This document shows, piece after piece, positions 31,510 to 39,208 of a DNA stretch of 64,000 nucleotides. The notes beneath the pieces are model-generated. The model was not told where the DNA came from and ran no database searches. It worked only from the letters and a program-made list of their open reading frames with translations. The DNA is from Gaiellasilicea sp046594445. Its GTDB lineage: Bacteria; Actinomycetota; Thermoleophilia; Gaiellales; Gaiellaceae. The stretch spans positions 1-64,000 of the forward strand of contig JBKJSM010000122.1 of assembly GCA_046594445.1 (NCBI GenBank), in the 5' to 3' direction. Numbering within the stretch: position 1 is the first letter of the stretch; each line of letters begins with the position of its first letter. The position numbers and the translations under genes were made by a program.

Positions 31510-32898
31510 GTGAACGAGAACCTCACTGACTTCTTGTATCTGGTCGCGATCGTGACCTTCATCCTCGCGCTGCGGTTCTTGTCGAGCCCCCGGCGGGCGC
31601 GGCTCGGCAACCAGCTCGGAGCAGCGGGGATGCTGCTCGCGATCGTCGTCACGCTCGCGCAGGACGGGCTCGAGGGCTATGCCTGGATTGCGCTCGCGAT
31701 GGCGATCGGGGCCGTGATCGGCCTCGTCGGCGCCCGCCGCGTGAAGATGACCGCGATGCCGCAGATGGTCGCCCTCTTCAACGGGGTCGGCGGCGGCGCG
31801 GTCGCCCTGATCGCGCTCGGCGAGTTCCACAACCTGGCTCCCGATCCCGACCGGCTGGAGCTCAATCTCTCCGTCGCGATGATCCTCTCCGCGATCATCG
31901 GCTCGATCTCGTTCTCAGGGTCCCTGATCGCCTTCGCGAAGCTGCAGGAGCTGATCGGCGGCCGCCCGATCGTCTATCCGGGACAGAAGCTCGTGAACGC
32001 GCTCGTGATCGGGGCGGCGATCGCGCTCGCCGCCGTCATCCTCGTCGGGACCGAGTCCCAGTGGCTGCTCGCCGGGGTGATCGCGGCGGCGCTCGCGTTC
32101 GGCGTCCTCTTCGTGCTGCCGATCGGCGGCGCCGACATGCCGGTCGTGATCTCGCTGCTGAACGCCTGCACGGGCCTGGCGGCGTCGGCGGCGGGATTCG
32201 CGCTGCACGAGAACGTGCTGATCGTCAGCGGCGCCCTCGTCGGGGCGTCAGGCACCCTGCTGACGCTGCTGATGGGACGCGCGATGAACCGGTCGATCAC
32301 GAACGTGCTCTTCGGAGCATTCGGGCAGATCCAGACCGGCACGGGAGCGGCACTCGACGACGGCCGCACCGCCCGTTCCACCACCGCTGACGACGTCGCG
32401 ATCATGCTCTCGTACGCGCGCCGGGTCGTCTTCGTGCCGGGGTACGGGCTGGCCGTCGCGCAGGCCCAGCACGACGTGCGCGCGCTTGCAGATCTGCTCG
32501 AGACGAAGGGCGTCGACGTCAGGTACGCGATCCACCCCGTCGCCGGCCGGATGCCGGGGCACATGAACGTCCTGCTGGCCGAGGCGAACGTGCCGTACGA
32601 CCGGCTGTTCGAGATGGACGAGATCAATCCCGAGCTGGCCCTGACCGACGTCGCCGTCGTCGTGGGGGCGAATGACGTCGTCAACCCGGCCGCGCGGACG
32701 GACTCGACGAGCCCGATCTACGGGATGCCGATCATCGACGTCGACAAGGCCGCGAACGTCGTCGTGATCAAGCGCAGCCTCTCCCCCGGCTTCGCCGGGA
32801 TCGACAACCCGCTGTTCTACAACGAGCGGACGTCGATGCTGTACGCCGACGCCAAGGCTGCGCTCGAGCAGCTGCTCGCGGCCGTCAAGAGCCTCTAG
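31510..32898 (+). CDS. pntB: NAD(P) transhydrogenase beta subunit
   Basis: Membrane domain plus NADP(H)-binding domain III, 462 residues. About nine hydrophobic helices are followed by SYARRVVFVPGYGLAVAQAQ, the domain III Rossmann-like motif, and IHPVAGRMPGHMNVLLAEA, VVGANDVVNPAARTD and GMPIIDVDKAANVVVIKRSL, all invariant in the family. GTG 31510 has GAGGGG 7 nt upstream; the open frame upstream of it is part of the hairpin region and lacks coding character. Confidence 0.93.
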   Translation: MNENLTDFLYLVAIVTFILALRFLSSPRRARLGNQLGAAGMLLAIVVTLAQDGLEGYAWIALAMAIGAVIGLVGARRVKMTAMPQMVALFNGVGGGAVALIALGEFHNLAPDPDRLELNLSVAMILSAIIGSISFSGSLIAFAKLQELIGGRPIVYPGQKLVNALVIGAAIALAAVILVGTESQWLLAGVIAAALAFGVLFVLPIGGADMPVVISLLNACTGLAASAAGFALHENVLIVSGALVGASGTLLTLLMGRAMNRSITNVLFGAFGQIQTGTGAALDDGRTARSTTADDVAIMLSYARRVVFVPGYGLAVAQAQHDVRALADLLETKGVDVRYAIHPVAGRMPGHMNVLLAEANVPYDRLFEMDEINPELALTDVAVVVGANDVVNPAARTDSTSPIYGMPIIDVDKAANVVVIKRSLSPGFAGIDNPLFYNERTSMLYADAKAALEQLLAAVKSL

Positions 32899-32939
32899 CC
32901 CTGGTTCCGTTCTTCTCCGCCCGGCACGTTCAGGCTGCG

Positions 32940-33833
32940 GTGGCGCCGGAACGCGCCTATGCGGCGGTCCGGGACGGGTTCGTCGCCCATGCCCGCGGCG
33001 AGTGGACGATGCAGCCGAAGCTGTACGTGACCAACTATCCGGCCGGCGACTTCCGGGCGATGCCCGCCCTCGGTGGTGGGCACGCGCTGCTCAAGTGGGT
33101 CACCTCCTTCCCGGGGAACCCGGCACGCGGACTGCCGACGGTGAGCGGGCTCGTCATCCTCTCCGACGCCGAGACGGGCGTGGTGGAGGCGGTGCTGGAC
33201 GCAGGGTCGGTGACGGCCCTGCGCACGGGCGCAGCCGCCGTGCTCGCGGCGGAGACGCTCGGCGTCCCAGGAGCTGCGGCCGCGGTGATCGGCGTGGGCG
33301 TCAACGGCAGAGCGGCCGCCCGGACGTTCGCGGCGCTCGGCCGGCCCGTCGTCGTGTGGGACGTCGACGAGGCTCGGTCGCGAGCCGTCGCCGCCGAGCT
33401 CGGGGGCGCCGTCGCACCGAGCCGCGAAGAGGCGATGGGCGCGGCAGTGCTCGTGACCGTGACGCCCGGACGGGAGATCCTGTTCGCCGAGGGCTCGCTC
33501 CACCCCGGCCAGCACGTCAGCCTGATGGGCGCCGACGGCCCCGGAAAGGCCGAGATCGCGGTCGAGGAGATTCGCCGGGCGCACGTCTTCTGCGACGACT
33601 GGGAGCAGGCGAGCCACGGCGGCGAGCTCGCGGCGGCGGTCGCGGCGGGCGCCATCGGACGGGAGGACGCAACGGAGCTCGGTGCGGTGCTGACGGGCGA
33701 GGCCGAAGGGCGGCGCTCCGCCGAGGAGATCACGATCTTCGACTCGACCGGCCTCGCGATCCAGGATCTCGCGATCGCGATCGCCGCTCACGAACGGGCA
33801 GGCGAGCTCGATCTGCCGACGATCGACCTCTAG
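32940..33833 (+). CDS. Ornithine cyclodeaminase/mu-crystallin family protein
   Basis: NAD(P)-binding Rossmann enzyme acting on amino or imino acids, 297 residues from GTG 32940. Family motifs: LLKWVTSFPGNPARGLPTVS, LDAGSVTALRTGAAAVLAAE, AAVIGVGVNGRAAARTFAAL, VSLMGADGPGKAEI, and CDDWEQASHGGEL. The 13 codons before the GTG, back to CTG 32901 (2 nt after the pntB stop), read LVPFFSARHVQAA, which is exactly how family members usually begin, so the true start may be CTG 32901. It overlaps the convergent FAD oxidoreductase by 4 bases. Substrate (ornithine, alanine, ketimine) not determined. Confidence 0.87.
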   Translation: MAPERAYAAVRDGFVAHARGEWTMQPKLYVTNYPAGDFRAMPALGGGHALLKWVTSFPGNPARGLPTVSGLVILSDAETGVVEAVLDAGSVTALRTGAAAVLAAETLGVPGAAAAVIGVGVNGRAAARTFAALGRPVVVWDVDEARSRAVAAELGGAVAPSREEAMGAAVLVTVTPGREILFAEGSLHPGQHVSLMGADGPGKAEIAVEEIRRAHVFCDDWEQASHGGELAAAVAAGAIGREDATELGAVLTGEAEGRRSAEEITIFDSTGLAIQDLAIAIAAHERAGELDLPTIDL

Positions 33834-34969
33834 GCGACGAGGCGGGCCGGCGCGAAAAGACCAAGCAGCGGGTGGGGATCGTCCGCGATCGCCTGCGCGA
33901 CGAGATCGCCGCACATCAGGCCGAGCACGTTCCCGTGACCCGAATAGCCACCGGCGATCCAGAGGCCGTCCCTGCCCGGTACCCGGCCGACCACGGGCAT
34001 CAGGTCGGGCACGAGCCCGAACACGCCGGCCCACCGGTGGGCGATCTCCGGCTTGCGGCCGAGCAGCGCCTCGGCAAAGTCCTCGAGCGCCCCCTGAATG
34101 CGCGGCGTCGTCGCCTCGCTCGCGGTGAACTCGGACTCCATGTCCACGTCCCGGAAGCCCCCGACGATCAGGCGACCGTCCGGATCCTGGTGCCAGTAGT
34201 CGAGGCCGTGCCGCCCGTAGTGCGGCATCTCGAACAGCCGCTCCGGCAGCGGCTCCGTCGCGATCATCTGCCCCCGCGTCGGAATGATCAGCCCTTCGAG
34301 CTCGCCGAGCAGGCCGCTCGGGTACCCGTCCGTGGCCACGACGACCGTTTGAGCTTCGAGCGCCTCCAGATCTGCGACCCGGTCGTGCTCGCGGATCTCG
34401 ACGCCGGCTTCCGCCGCCGCAGCGGCCAATCGTCGGACGAGCCGAGCGGGCTGGAGCACCGCATCGCGCGGATGGAACAGCGCGCCCGGGAACCTCCCGG
34501 CAAGGTGGTCGGGTAGCTCGTCGCGCCACTCGGCGCCGAAGCCGTCCTCGCGCAACGCTTCGAACTCGGCCCGAAGGTCGTCGCGTTCGTCTTCTCCCGC
34601 CAGGCGCAGGCTGCCGGTTCGGCGGAACGCGTCGCCACCGAGCTCTCCCATCCGGTCGACGTACGCCTCTGTCAGCCGCCAGTACTGCGCCGCTTCGTTC
34701 GCGCCAAGCCATTCGCGGGCGCTGTCGTATGCCATCGCCCCGCCGCGCAGGGCAAAACCGCCGTTGCGGCCGCTGGCGCCGGAGGCGATCGCGCGCGCTT
34801 CGCGCAGTCGCACGCGCAGGCCCTTTCCGGCGAGCGTGAGCGCGCACGAGCAGCCGGTGATTCCCCCGCCGACGATCTCGACGTCGGGGCACCCGGATAG
34901 CGGCCGCGAGGACAGGCTCGGAGCGCGCTCAGCGAGCCAGAAGGAATCAGCCCCATTCGAATCGGCCAC
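33830..34969 (-). CDS. FAD-dependent amine/amino acid oxidoreductase (DAO family)
   Basis: D-amino-acid-oxidase-fold enzyme, 379 residues, resembling gamma-glutamylputrescine or glycine/sarcosine oxidases. The FAD motif VEIVGGGITGCSCALTLAGK is preceded by 28 residues; GASGRNGGFALRGGAM is the characteristic second motif, RGQMIATEPLP and WIAGGYSGHGNVLGLMCGDL complete the fold. Convergent with the cyclodeaminase-like gene, which acts on related imino compounds, so a linked amine catabolism is possible. GTG 34969 with TAGCAT 6 nt upstream is the likely start. Confidence 0.88.
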   Translation of the reverse strand: MADSNGADSFWLAERAPSLSSRPLSGCPDVEIVGGGITGCSCALTLAGKGLRVRLREARAIASGASGRNGGFALRGGAMAYDSAREWLGANEAAQYWRLTEAYVDRMGELGGDAFRRTGSLRLAGEDERDDLRAEFEALREDGFGAEWRDELPDHLAGRFPGALFHPRDAVLQPARLVRRLAAAAAEAGVEIREHDRVADLEALEAQTVVVATDGYPSGLLGELEGLIIPTRGQMIATEPLPERLFEMPHYGRHGLDYWHQDPDGRLIVGGFRDVDMESEFTASEATTPRIQGALEDFAEALLGRKPEIAHRWAGVFGLVPDLMPVVGRVPGRDGLWIAGGYSGHGNVLGLMCGDLVAQAIADDPHPLLGLFAPARLVA

Positions 34970-34975
34970 ACCGCG

Positions 34976-34981
34976 ATGCTA
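34976..34981 (-). promoter_or_regulatory. -10 box TAGCAT of the FAD oxidoreductase
   Basis: On the minus strand TAGCAT ends 6 nt before GTG 34969; it overlaps the stop codon of dprA upstream. Confidence 0.45.
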
Positions 34982-35968
34982 GCTCGCCGCTCGATAGAGC
35001 CCCTGCTCTGCCGTGACGGCTCCCACGAGCTCGAGCTCCGTCAGCGCGGCCGCGAGCTGGCCCGCTCCGAAGCCCGTCGCGCGCGCGAGCTCATCCGCGC
35101 CGACCGCGCCCTCCCGTACTCGAGCGAGCACGGCCGCCGCCGTCTCGCCCAACTCGGGCTCGGCGCGAGCGGGCGCGACGAGCCCGAAACTCTCGAGAAC
35201 GTCCTGCGCGCAGGTGAGGGGGGTCGCTCCCAGCCGCAGCAGCGCGTTCGACCCCGCCGAGAGCGCGCTCGTGATCTCACCCGGTACGGCGAAGACCTCC
35301 CGCCCTTCCTCCAGCGCGAAGTCGGCCGTGATCAGCGCCCCGCTGCGTTCCCGCGCCTCCACCACCACCGTCGCGGCGCAGAGCCCCGCGATGATGCGGT
35401 TTCGGGCGGGGAAGCGCCACGGCGCCGGCTCCACGCCCGGCGCGTACTCGGAGACGATGAGACCAGAGGCGGTCACCTGGCGCGCCAGCTCGCGATTCGC
35501 AGCCGGGTAATCGCGGTCGATGCCGCAGCCGAGCACGGCCGCCGTCGTCCCGAGTGCCTCGAGCGCTCCGCGGTGCGCTTCGGCGTCGACGCCGCGGGCG
35601 AGCCCGCTGACGACGACGAGACCGGCTGCAGCGAGCTCTCGGCCGAGGCTGCGCGCGATCTGGCGGCCGTAGGCCGAGCAAGCCCGCGCTCCGACGATCG
35701 CCACGGCGCCACGCGCGAGCACGACCAGATCCTCTTGACCACGGATGAAGAGCCCCGGCGGCGGGTCATGGATCGCCCGTAAGAGCGGCGGGAAGGCCGG
35801 GTCGGAGCGCGCGAGGAAACGGAAGCCGAGCTCGGCGAGCCGCTCGCGCTCGGCACGCGCGTCGAAGCGGGCCTTGAACGCGGCAAAGCGCGCGCTGCGT
35901 GGCTCGCCGACGAGGTGCACGTCGTTCGCCGCAGCGAACGAGGCGAGCGCAAGCTCGCTCGCGCTCAT
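34979..35968 (-). CDS. dprA: DNA processing protein DprA
   Basis: Loads RecA on incoming single strands during transformation, 329 residues. Rossmann-like core VAIVGARACSAYGRQIARSL, VVSGLARGVDAEAHRGALEA, TAAVLGCGIDRDYPAANREL, SGLIVSEYAPGVEPAPWRFP and ARNRIIAGLCAATVVVEARE are all family motifs; a C-terminal winged-helix-like domain (VGADELARATGFGAGQLAAA) completes it. The start overlaps the comM stop (ATGA). With comM this suggests a competence-related locus, but no uptake genes are in the window. Confidence 0.94.
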   Translation of the reverse strand: MSASELALASFAAANDVHLVGEPRSARFAAFKARFDARAERERLAELGFRFLARSDPAFPPLLRAIHDPPPGLFIRGQEDLVVLARGAVAIVGARACSAYGRQIARSLGRELAAAGLVVVSGLARGVDAEAHRGALEALGTTAAVLGCGIDRDYPAANRELARQVTASGLIVSEYAPGVEPAPWRFPARNRIIAGLCAATVVVEARERSGALITADFALEEGREVFAVPGEITSALSAGSNALLRLGATPLTCAQDVLESFGLVAPARAEPELGETAAAVLARVREGAVGADELARATGFGAGQLAAALTELELVGAVTAEQGLYRAAS

Positions 35969-37419
35969 GCCGCGAGCTCCTTCGGCGAGCGATAGGCAAG
36001 CGCCTCGGCGACGTGCTCGGGGAGCACCGAATCCGAGCCGGCGAGCGCGGCTGCCGTCCGCGCGACGCGAGCGACACGCGCGCGGCCGCGGCCGGAGAGC
36101 GGCAGCCGCTCGACGGCGCGATCGAGCAGCTCGTCGGCCTCGTGCGTGCGGGCCAGTGGTGGGCCGTCGAGCCGCTTGCGAGCGGCTGCGACCCGTTCCC
36201 GCACCGGCGCAGAAGGCTCCGCCGGCCCTGCCGCCAACTCCTCAGCGCGAGACCGCGGGACCGTGACGACGAGGTCGAAGCGGTCGAGGAGCGCGCGCGA
36301 GAGCTTGTCGCGGAACGCCGCCAGCCGCTGCGGTGAGCATGAGCACTCGGCGGCCGGGTCGCCACGGCCGGCGCACGGGCACAGGTTCATCGTCGCGACG
36401 AGCTGGAACTGGGCCGGGAAGAGCGCCTGGCCCGCGGCGCGGGCGATCGAGATGAACCCGTCCTCGAGTGGCTGGCGAAGCGCCTCGAGCGCGGGCCGTT
36501 GGAACTCGGGCAGCTCGTCGAGGAGGAGCACGCCGCGGTGAGCGAGGCTCGCCTCGCCCGGCCGAGGCCCAGCGCCGCCGCCGACGAGCGCCGCCATCGA
36601 GGCGCTGTGGTGCGGCGCCCGGAAGGGCCTGCGCGTGATTATGGGTCGCTCGGGCGGCAACACACCGGCGACGGAGTGGATCCGCATCACCTCGAGCGCC
36701 TCCCGGGGCTCGAGCGGAGGCAGGATCGACGGCAACCGCCGGCCGAGCATCGTCTTGCCGGTCCCGGGCGGGCCGGCGAGGAGAAGGTTGTGACCGCCCG
36801 CAGCGGCCAGCTCGAGCGCGCGACGGGCACGCTCCTGTCCACGAACGTCCGCGAGATCCGGATAGTCCGGCTCGGCGACCTCGTCGGGCGGTTCAGCCGG
36901 AGGCGGCCTAAGCTCTCCGCGCAGGTACGCCACGGCCTCGCCAAGGTTCCGTACGGGAACCGCCTCGACTCCGCCGAGCTCCGCCTCGCAGGCCGACTCG
37001 GGCGCGCAGAGGATCCGCTCGAGTCCCGACCGACGCGCACCCTCCGCGACGGCGAACGCGCCGCGCACGGGCCTCACGCGACCGTCCAGGGCGAGCTCGC
37101 CGACGGCGGCATGCTCGGCGAGCCGCGCGGCCGGAAGCTGCTGCGACGCGCCGAGCACGGCCAGCGCGATCGAGAGATCGAAGCCGGAGCCCTCCTTGCG
37201 CAGGCCGGCAGGCGCGAGGTTGACCGTAATCCGCTTCAGCGGCCACTCGAGCTGCGCGGAGCCGATCCCGCTCCTGACGCGGTGCTTCGCCTCGGCGCAC
37301 GCGCGGTCGGCGAGCCCGACGATCGCGAAGCCGGGCAGGCCGCCGTCGATGTGGGCTTCCACCTCGACCCGGCGCGGCTCGAGGCCGACGAGCGCGTGGG
37401 TGATGGAGCGTGCGAGCAC
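35965..37419 (-). CDS. comM: ComM/YifB Mg-chelatase-like AAA+ protein
   Basis: Hexameric branch-migration helicase acting in recombination of taken-up DNA, 484 residues. N-terminal Lon-protease-like fold (LEPRRVEVEAHIDGGLPGFA), Walker A LLLAGPPGTGKTMLGRRLPS, HSVAGVLP, FRAPHHSASMAALVGGG, Walker B-like GVLLLDELPEFQR, and sensor LVATMNLCPCAGRGD with a Cys cluster (CPC...CSC). The C-terminal Mg_chelatase_C domain is present (LSGRGRARVARVARTAAALA). GTG 37419 follows TAGCCT by 7 nt. Directly coupled to dprA. Confidence 0.94.
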   Translation of the reverse strand: MLARSITHALVGLEPRRVEVEAHIDGGLPGFAIVGLADRACAEAKHRVRSGIGSAQLEWPLKRITVNLAPAGLRKEGSGFDLSIALAVLGASQQLPAARLAEHAAVGELALDGRVRPVRGAFAVAEGARRSGLERILCAPESACEAELGGVEAVPVRNLGEAVAYLRGELRPPPAEPPDEVAEPDYPDLADVRGQERARRALELAAAGGHNLLLAGPPGTGKTMLGRRLPSILPPLEPREALEVMRIHSVAGVLPPERPIITRRPFRAPHHSASMAALVGGGAGPRPGEASLAHRGVLLLDELPEFQRPALEALRQPLEDGFISIARAAGQALFPAQFQLVATMNLCPCAGRGDPAAECSCSPQRLAAFRDKLSRALLDRFDLVVTVPRSRAEELAAGPAEPSAPVRERVAAARKRLDGPPLARTHEADELLDRAVERLPLSGRGRARVARVARTAAALAGSDSVLPEHVAEALAYRSPKELAA

Positions 37420-37426
37420 TCCTGCG

Positions 37427-37432
37427 AGGCTA
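37427..37432 (-). promoter_or_regulatory. -10 box TAGCCT of the comM-dprA operon
   Basis: TAGCCT on the minus strand is 7 nt before GTG 37419, between comM and the methyltransferase gene. Confidence 0.4.
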
Positions 37433-37461
37433 GGCGGAAGTCAGCGGCCGAACGTCACAAC

Positions 37462-38565
37462 TCAGCGACAGATCAGAATCGATTCGAAGTACTCCCCGGC
37501 GCGCCGTCCCGTGCGCCGGTTGACGTGGCGCTCGAGCCGCTCGTCCAGCCGCAGCCCGGCCCGGTCGAGGATCTCGGAATAGAGGTCGCGGCGGTCGTTG
37601 ACGACGATGCAGACCGGAGCGTTTCGCCTCAGCACGGCTTTCGAGCGCTCGAGCACCGCCGCAATCCCGCTCACGTACTCCTCGATCGCAGCCTTGCTCG
37701 TCCCGCGCGCGGCGGCTCCGAGCTCGAGTTCGCGCCGGTCGTCCAGGCCGAGCAGCTCGTAGGCGTAGCGGTGCTGCTCGTGGTAGTCGATCAGGCCCGG
37801 GTACGGCGGCGAGGTTACGAGCCCGTCGTAGGGGCCGCCGAGCTCGAGCTCGCGCGCGTCGCCATGGAGCACGACCGCTGCCCGCTTCGGGTCTCGCACC
37901 TCGGCGAAGCTCCGGATCCGCGCGGCCGTGTCGGCGAGGTAGCGCGACAGGAACTTGTTCGCGCTCTCGACGGGCCGGCACGTGCGCCGGTGCTTGTGGC
38001 ACCAGTACTCCCCCACCTGTGGCGTGCGCGGGAAGTCGAGGTCGAAGTGGGTCGTCGAGCGGGCGGAGCGGGCAGCGCGCGCGAGCACGACGCGCAACAC
38101 GTCCTGACTCGCGTACTCGGGGATCAGCGCCCGGAAGTGGAGCAGCTCTGCCGCGGCCTGAGGCGCAAACCACTCGTGGACGAACCCCGTCGGGCGCTCG
38201 GACGACTTGCCCAGCTGTACGGCGATCTCACGTACGTCCGCGTCGATCGTGTCGAGGTCGTGCTCGCGCGTCTTGATTGAGATCAGCAGCGCGTTGAAGG
38301 CCGCGATGTCGACTCCGACGGCGTCGTACCCCGACTCGAGCGCCTGCACGAGCGTCGTCCCCGAGCCGGCGAACGGATCGAGCACCCGGCCGCCGGGCCG
38401 GACGTAGCGCTCGAAGAGCGCCTCGACCAGCTGCGGCACGAACTTGCCCAGGTACGGATGGAGCCGGTGGACGTGCTTGGTCCGCTCGCGCTCCGGCAGC
38501 TCGCGCTCCGACCAGGAGAGCGCGAGATCGATCCCGGGGTAGAGCGCTGCCTGGGTCGCCGCCAT
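37462..38565 (-). CDS. Orphan amino-group DNA methyltransferase
   Basis: SAM-dependent N4-cytosine/N6-adenine methyltransferase, 367 residues. The SAM motif comes first (VLDPFAGSGTTLVQALESGY, residues 62-81), a likely target-recognition region with a CHKHRRTC segment lies in the middle (about 105-235), and the catalytic motif TSPPYPG is at 251-257. The order FxGxG-TRD-SPPY is that of alpha-class enzymes but with a SPPY rather than DPPY. The N-terminal HRLHPYLGKFVPQLVEALFE is conserved in a subfamily I know only as predicted methyltransferases. No restriction gene is adjacent, so it is an orphan. Start ATG 38565. Confidence 0.85.
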   Translation of the reverse strand: MAATQAALYPGIDLALSWSERELPERERTKHVHRLHPYLGKFVPQLVEALFERYVRPGGRVLDPFAGSGTTLVQALESGYDAVGVDIAAFNALLISIKTREHDLDTIDADVREIAVQLGKSSERPTGFVHEWFAPQAAAELLHFRALIPEYASQDVLRVVLARAARSARSTTHFDLDFPRTPQVGEYWCHKHRRTCRPVESANKFLSRYLADTAARIRSFAEVRDPKRAAVVLHGDARELELGGPYDGLVTSPPYPGLIDYHEQHRYAYELLGLDDRRELELGAAARGTSKAAIEEYVSGIAAVLERSKAVLRRNAPVCIVVNDRRDLYSEILDRAGLRLDERLERHVNRRTGRRAGEYFESILICR

Positions 38566-38742
38566 GAGCGACGACTTCTACGGCCGTAGCGTGAGTCCTG
38601 GGGTCTCGAGCGTATTCGTGCGGAACGGATCTTACGGGCGGCGCTGCGGCTTTCTACCACCGCTGGATCGGGAGATCCCCGGATGCAGCGCAGGCCGTGC
38701 CGGGCTGAGATGAGTCCAGTGATCGTCCAACAGGAGGGAACA

Positions 38743-39171
38743 GTGAAGTACGTCACGCTCATGCTCGCAGCGCTCGCAGCGCTCGCAGCGCTCGCAGCGC
38801 TCGCCTCGGTCGGAGGTGCGAGCGCAGCTCCGGCAGCCGGCCAGGGCACGATCGTCACCGTCACGCTCAGCGAGTGGAAGCTCGTCTCCTCGCTGAAGCG
38901 CGTGCCAGCGGGCAAGGTCACGTTCGTCATCCGCAACAAGGGCAAGCTCGTGCACGAGACCGTGCTGACGCGCACGAACATCGCGCCCGGGAAGCTGCCG
39001 ACGAGCAACGGCGTCGCGAAGGTGAAGCCGCTGGCGGCCGTCCGGAACATCGGTCCCGGCCAGACGAAGCGGGTGACCGTGACGCTCAAGGCCGGCAAGC
39101 ACGTGCTCCTCTGCAACCTCCCCGCGCACTACCAGTCGGGCCAGTACGCCGGCCTCGTGGTCGGTTCCTAG
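38743..39171 (+). CDS. Secreted cupredoxin-domain protein
   Basis: Small type 1 copper protein, 142 residues. A signal peptide (about residues 1-29) whose hydrophobic core is a run of Leu-Ala-Ala repeats is followed by one cupredoxin domain. Putative copper ligands: H71 (NKGKLVHETVL), C124 and H129 (LLCNLPAHYQSGQYAGLVV). The axial position that is usually Met (HYxxGMY) is Gln134 here, as in stellacyanin-type sites. GTG 38743 has GGAGGGA 4-10 nt upstream, so I do not use the longer frame. A larger copper protein follows 37 nt downstream, suggesting an electron-transfer pair. Confidence 0.85.
   Translation: MKYVTLMLAALAALAALAALASVGGASAAPAAGQGTIVTVTLSEWKLVSSLKRVPAGKVTFVIRNKGKLVHETVLTRTNIAPGKLPTSNGVAKVKPLAAVRNIGPGQTKRVTVTLKAGKHVLLCNLPAHYQSGQYAGLVVGS
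38764..38799 (+). repeat. Four perfect 9-bp tandem repeats in the signal peptide
   Basis: CTCGCAGCG is repeated four times head to tail, each copy adding Leu-Ala-Ala in frame, and a partial fifth copy follows. Slippage here would change the length of the signal-peptide core in steps of three residues. Confidence 0.9.
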
Positions 39172-39208
39172 CTCCTCAGCCAAGCAACCCGAAAGGAGTG
39201 ACGTTTCC

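Noticed and set aside
30156..31652. Large minus-strand ORF opposite the pnt operon
   Set aside because: Ser/Arg/Pro-rich translation without motifs, mirror of well-supported transhydrogenase genes.
38764..38799. CRISPR-like or transposon repeat
   Set aside because: The units are contiguous 9-mers inside a coding sequence with no spacers or inverted ends.
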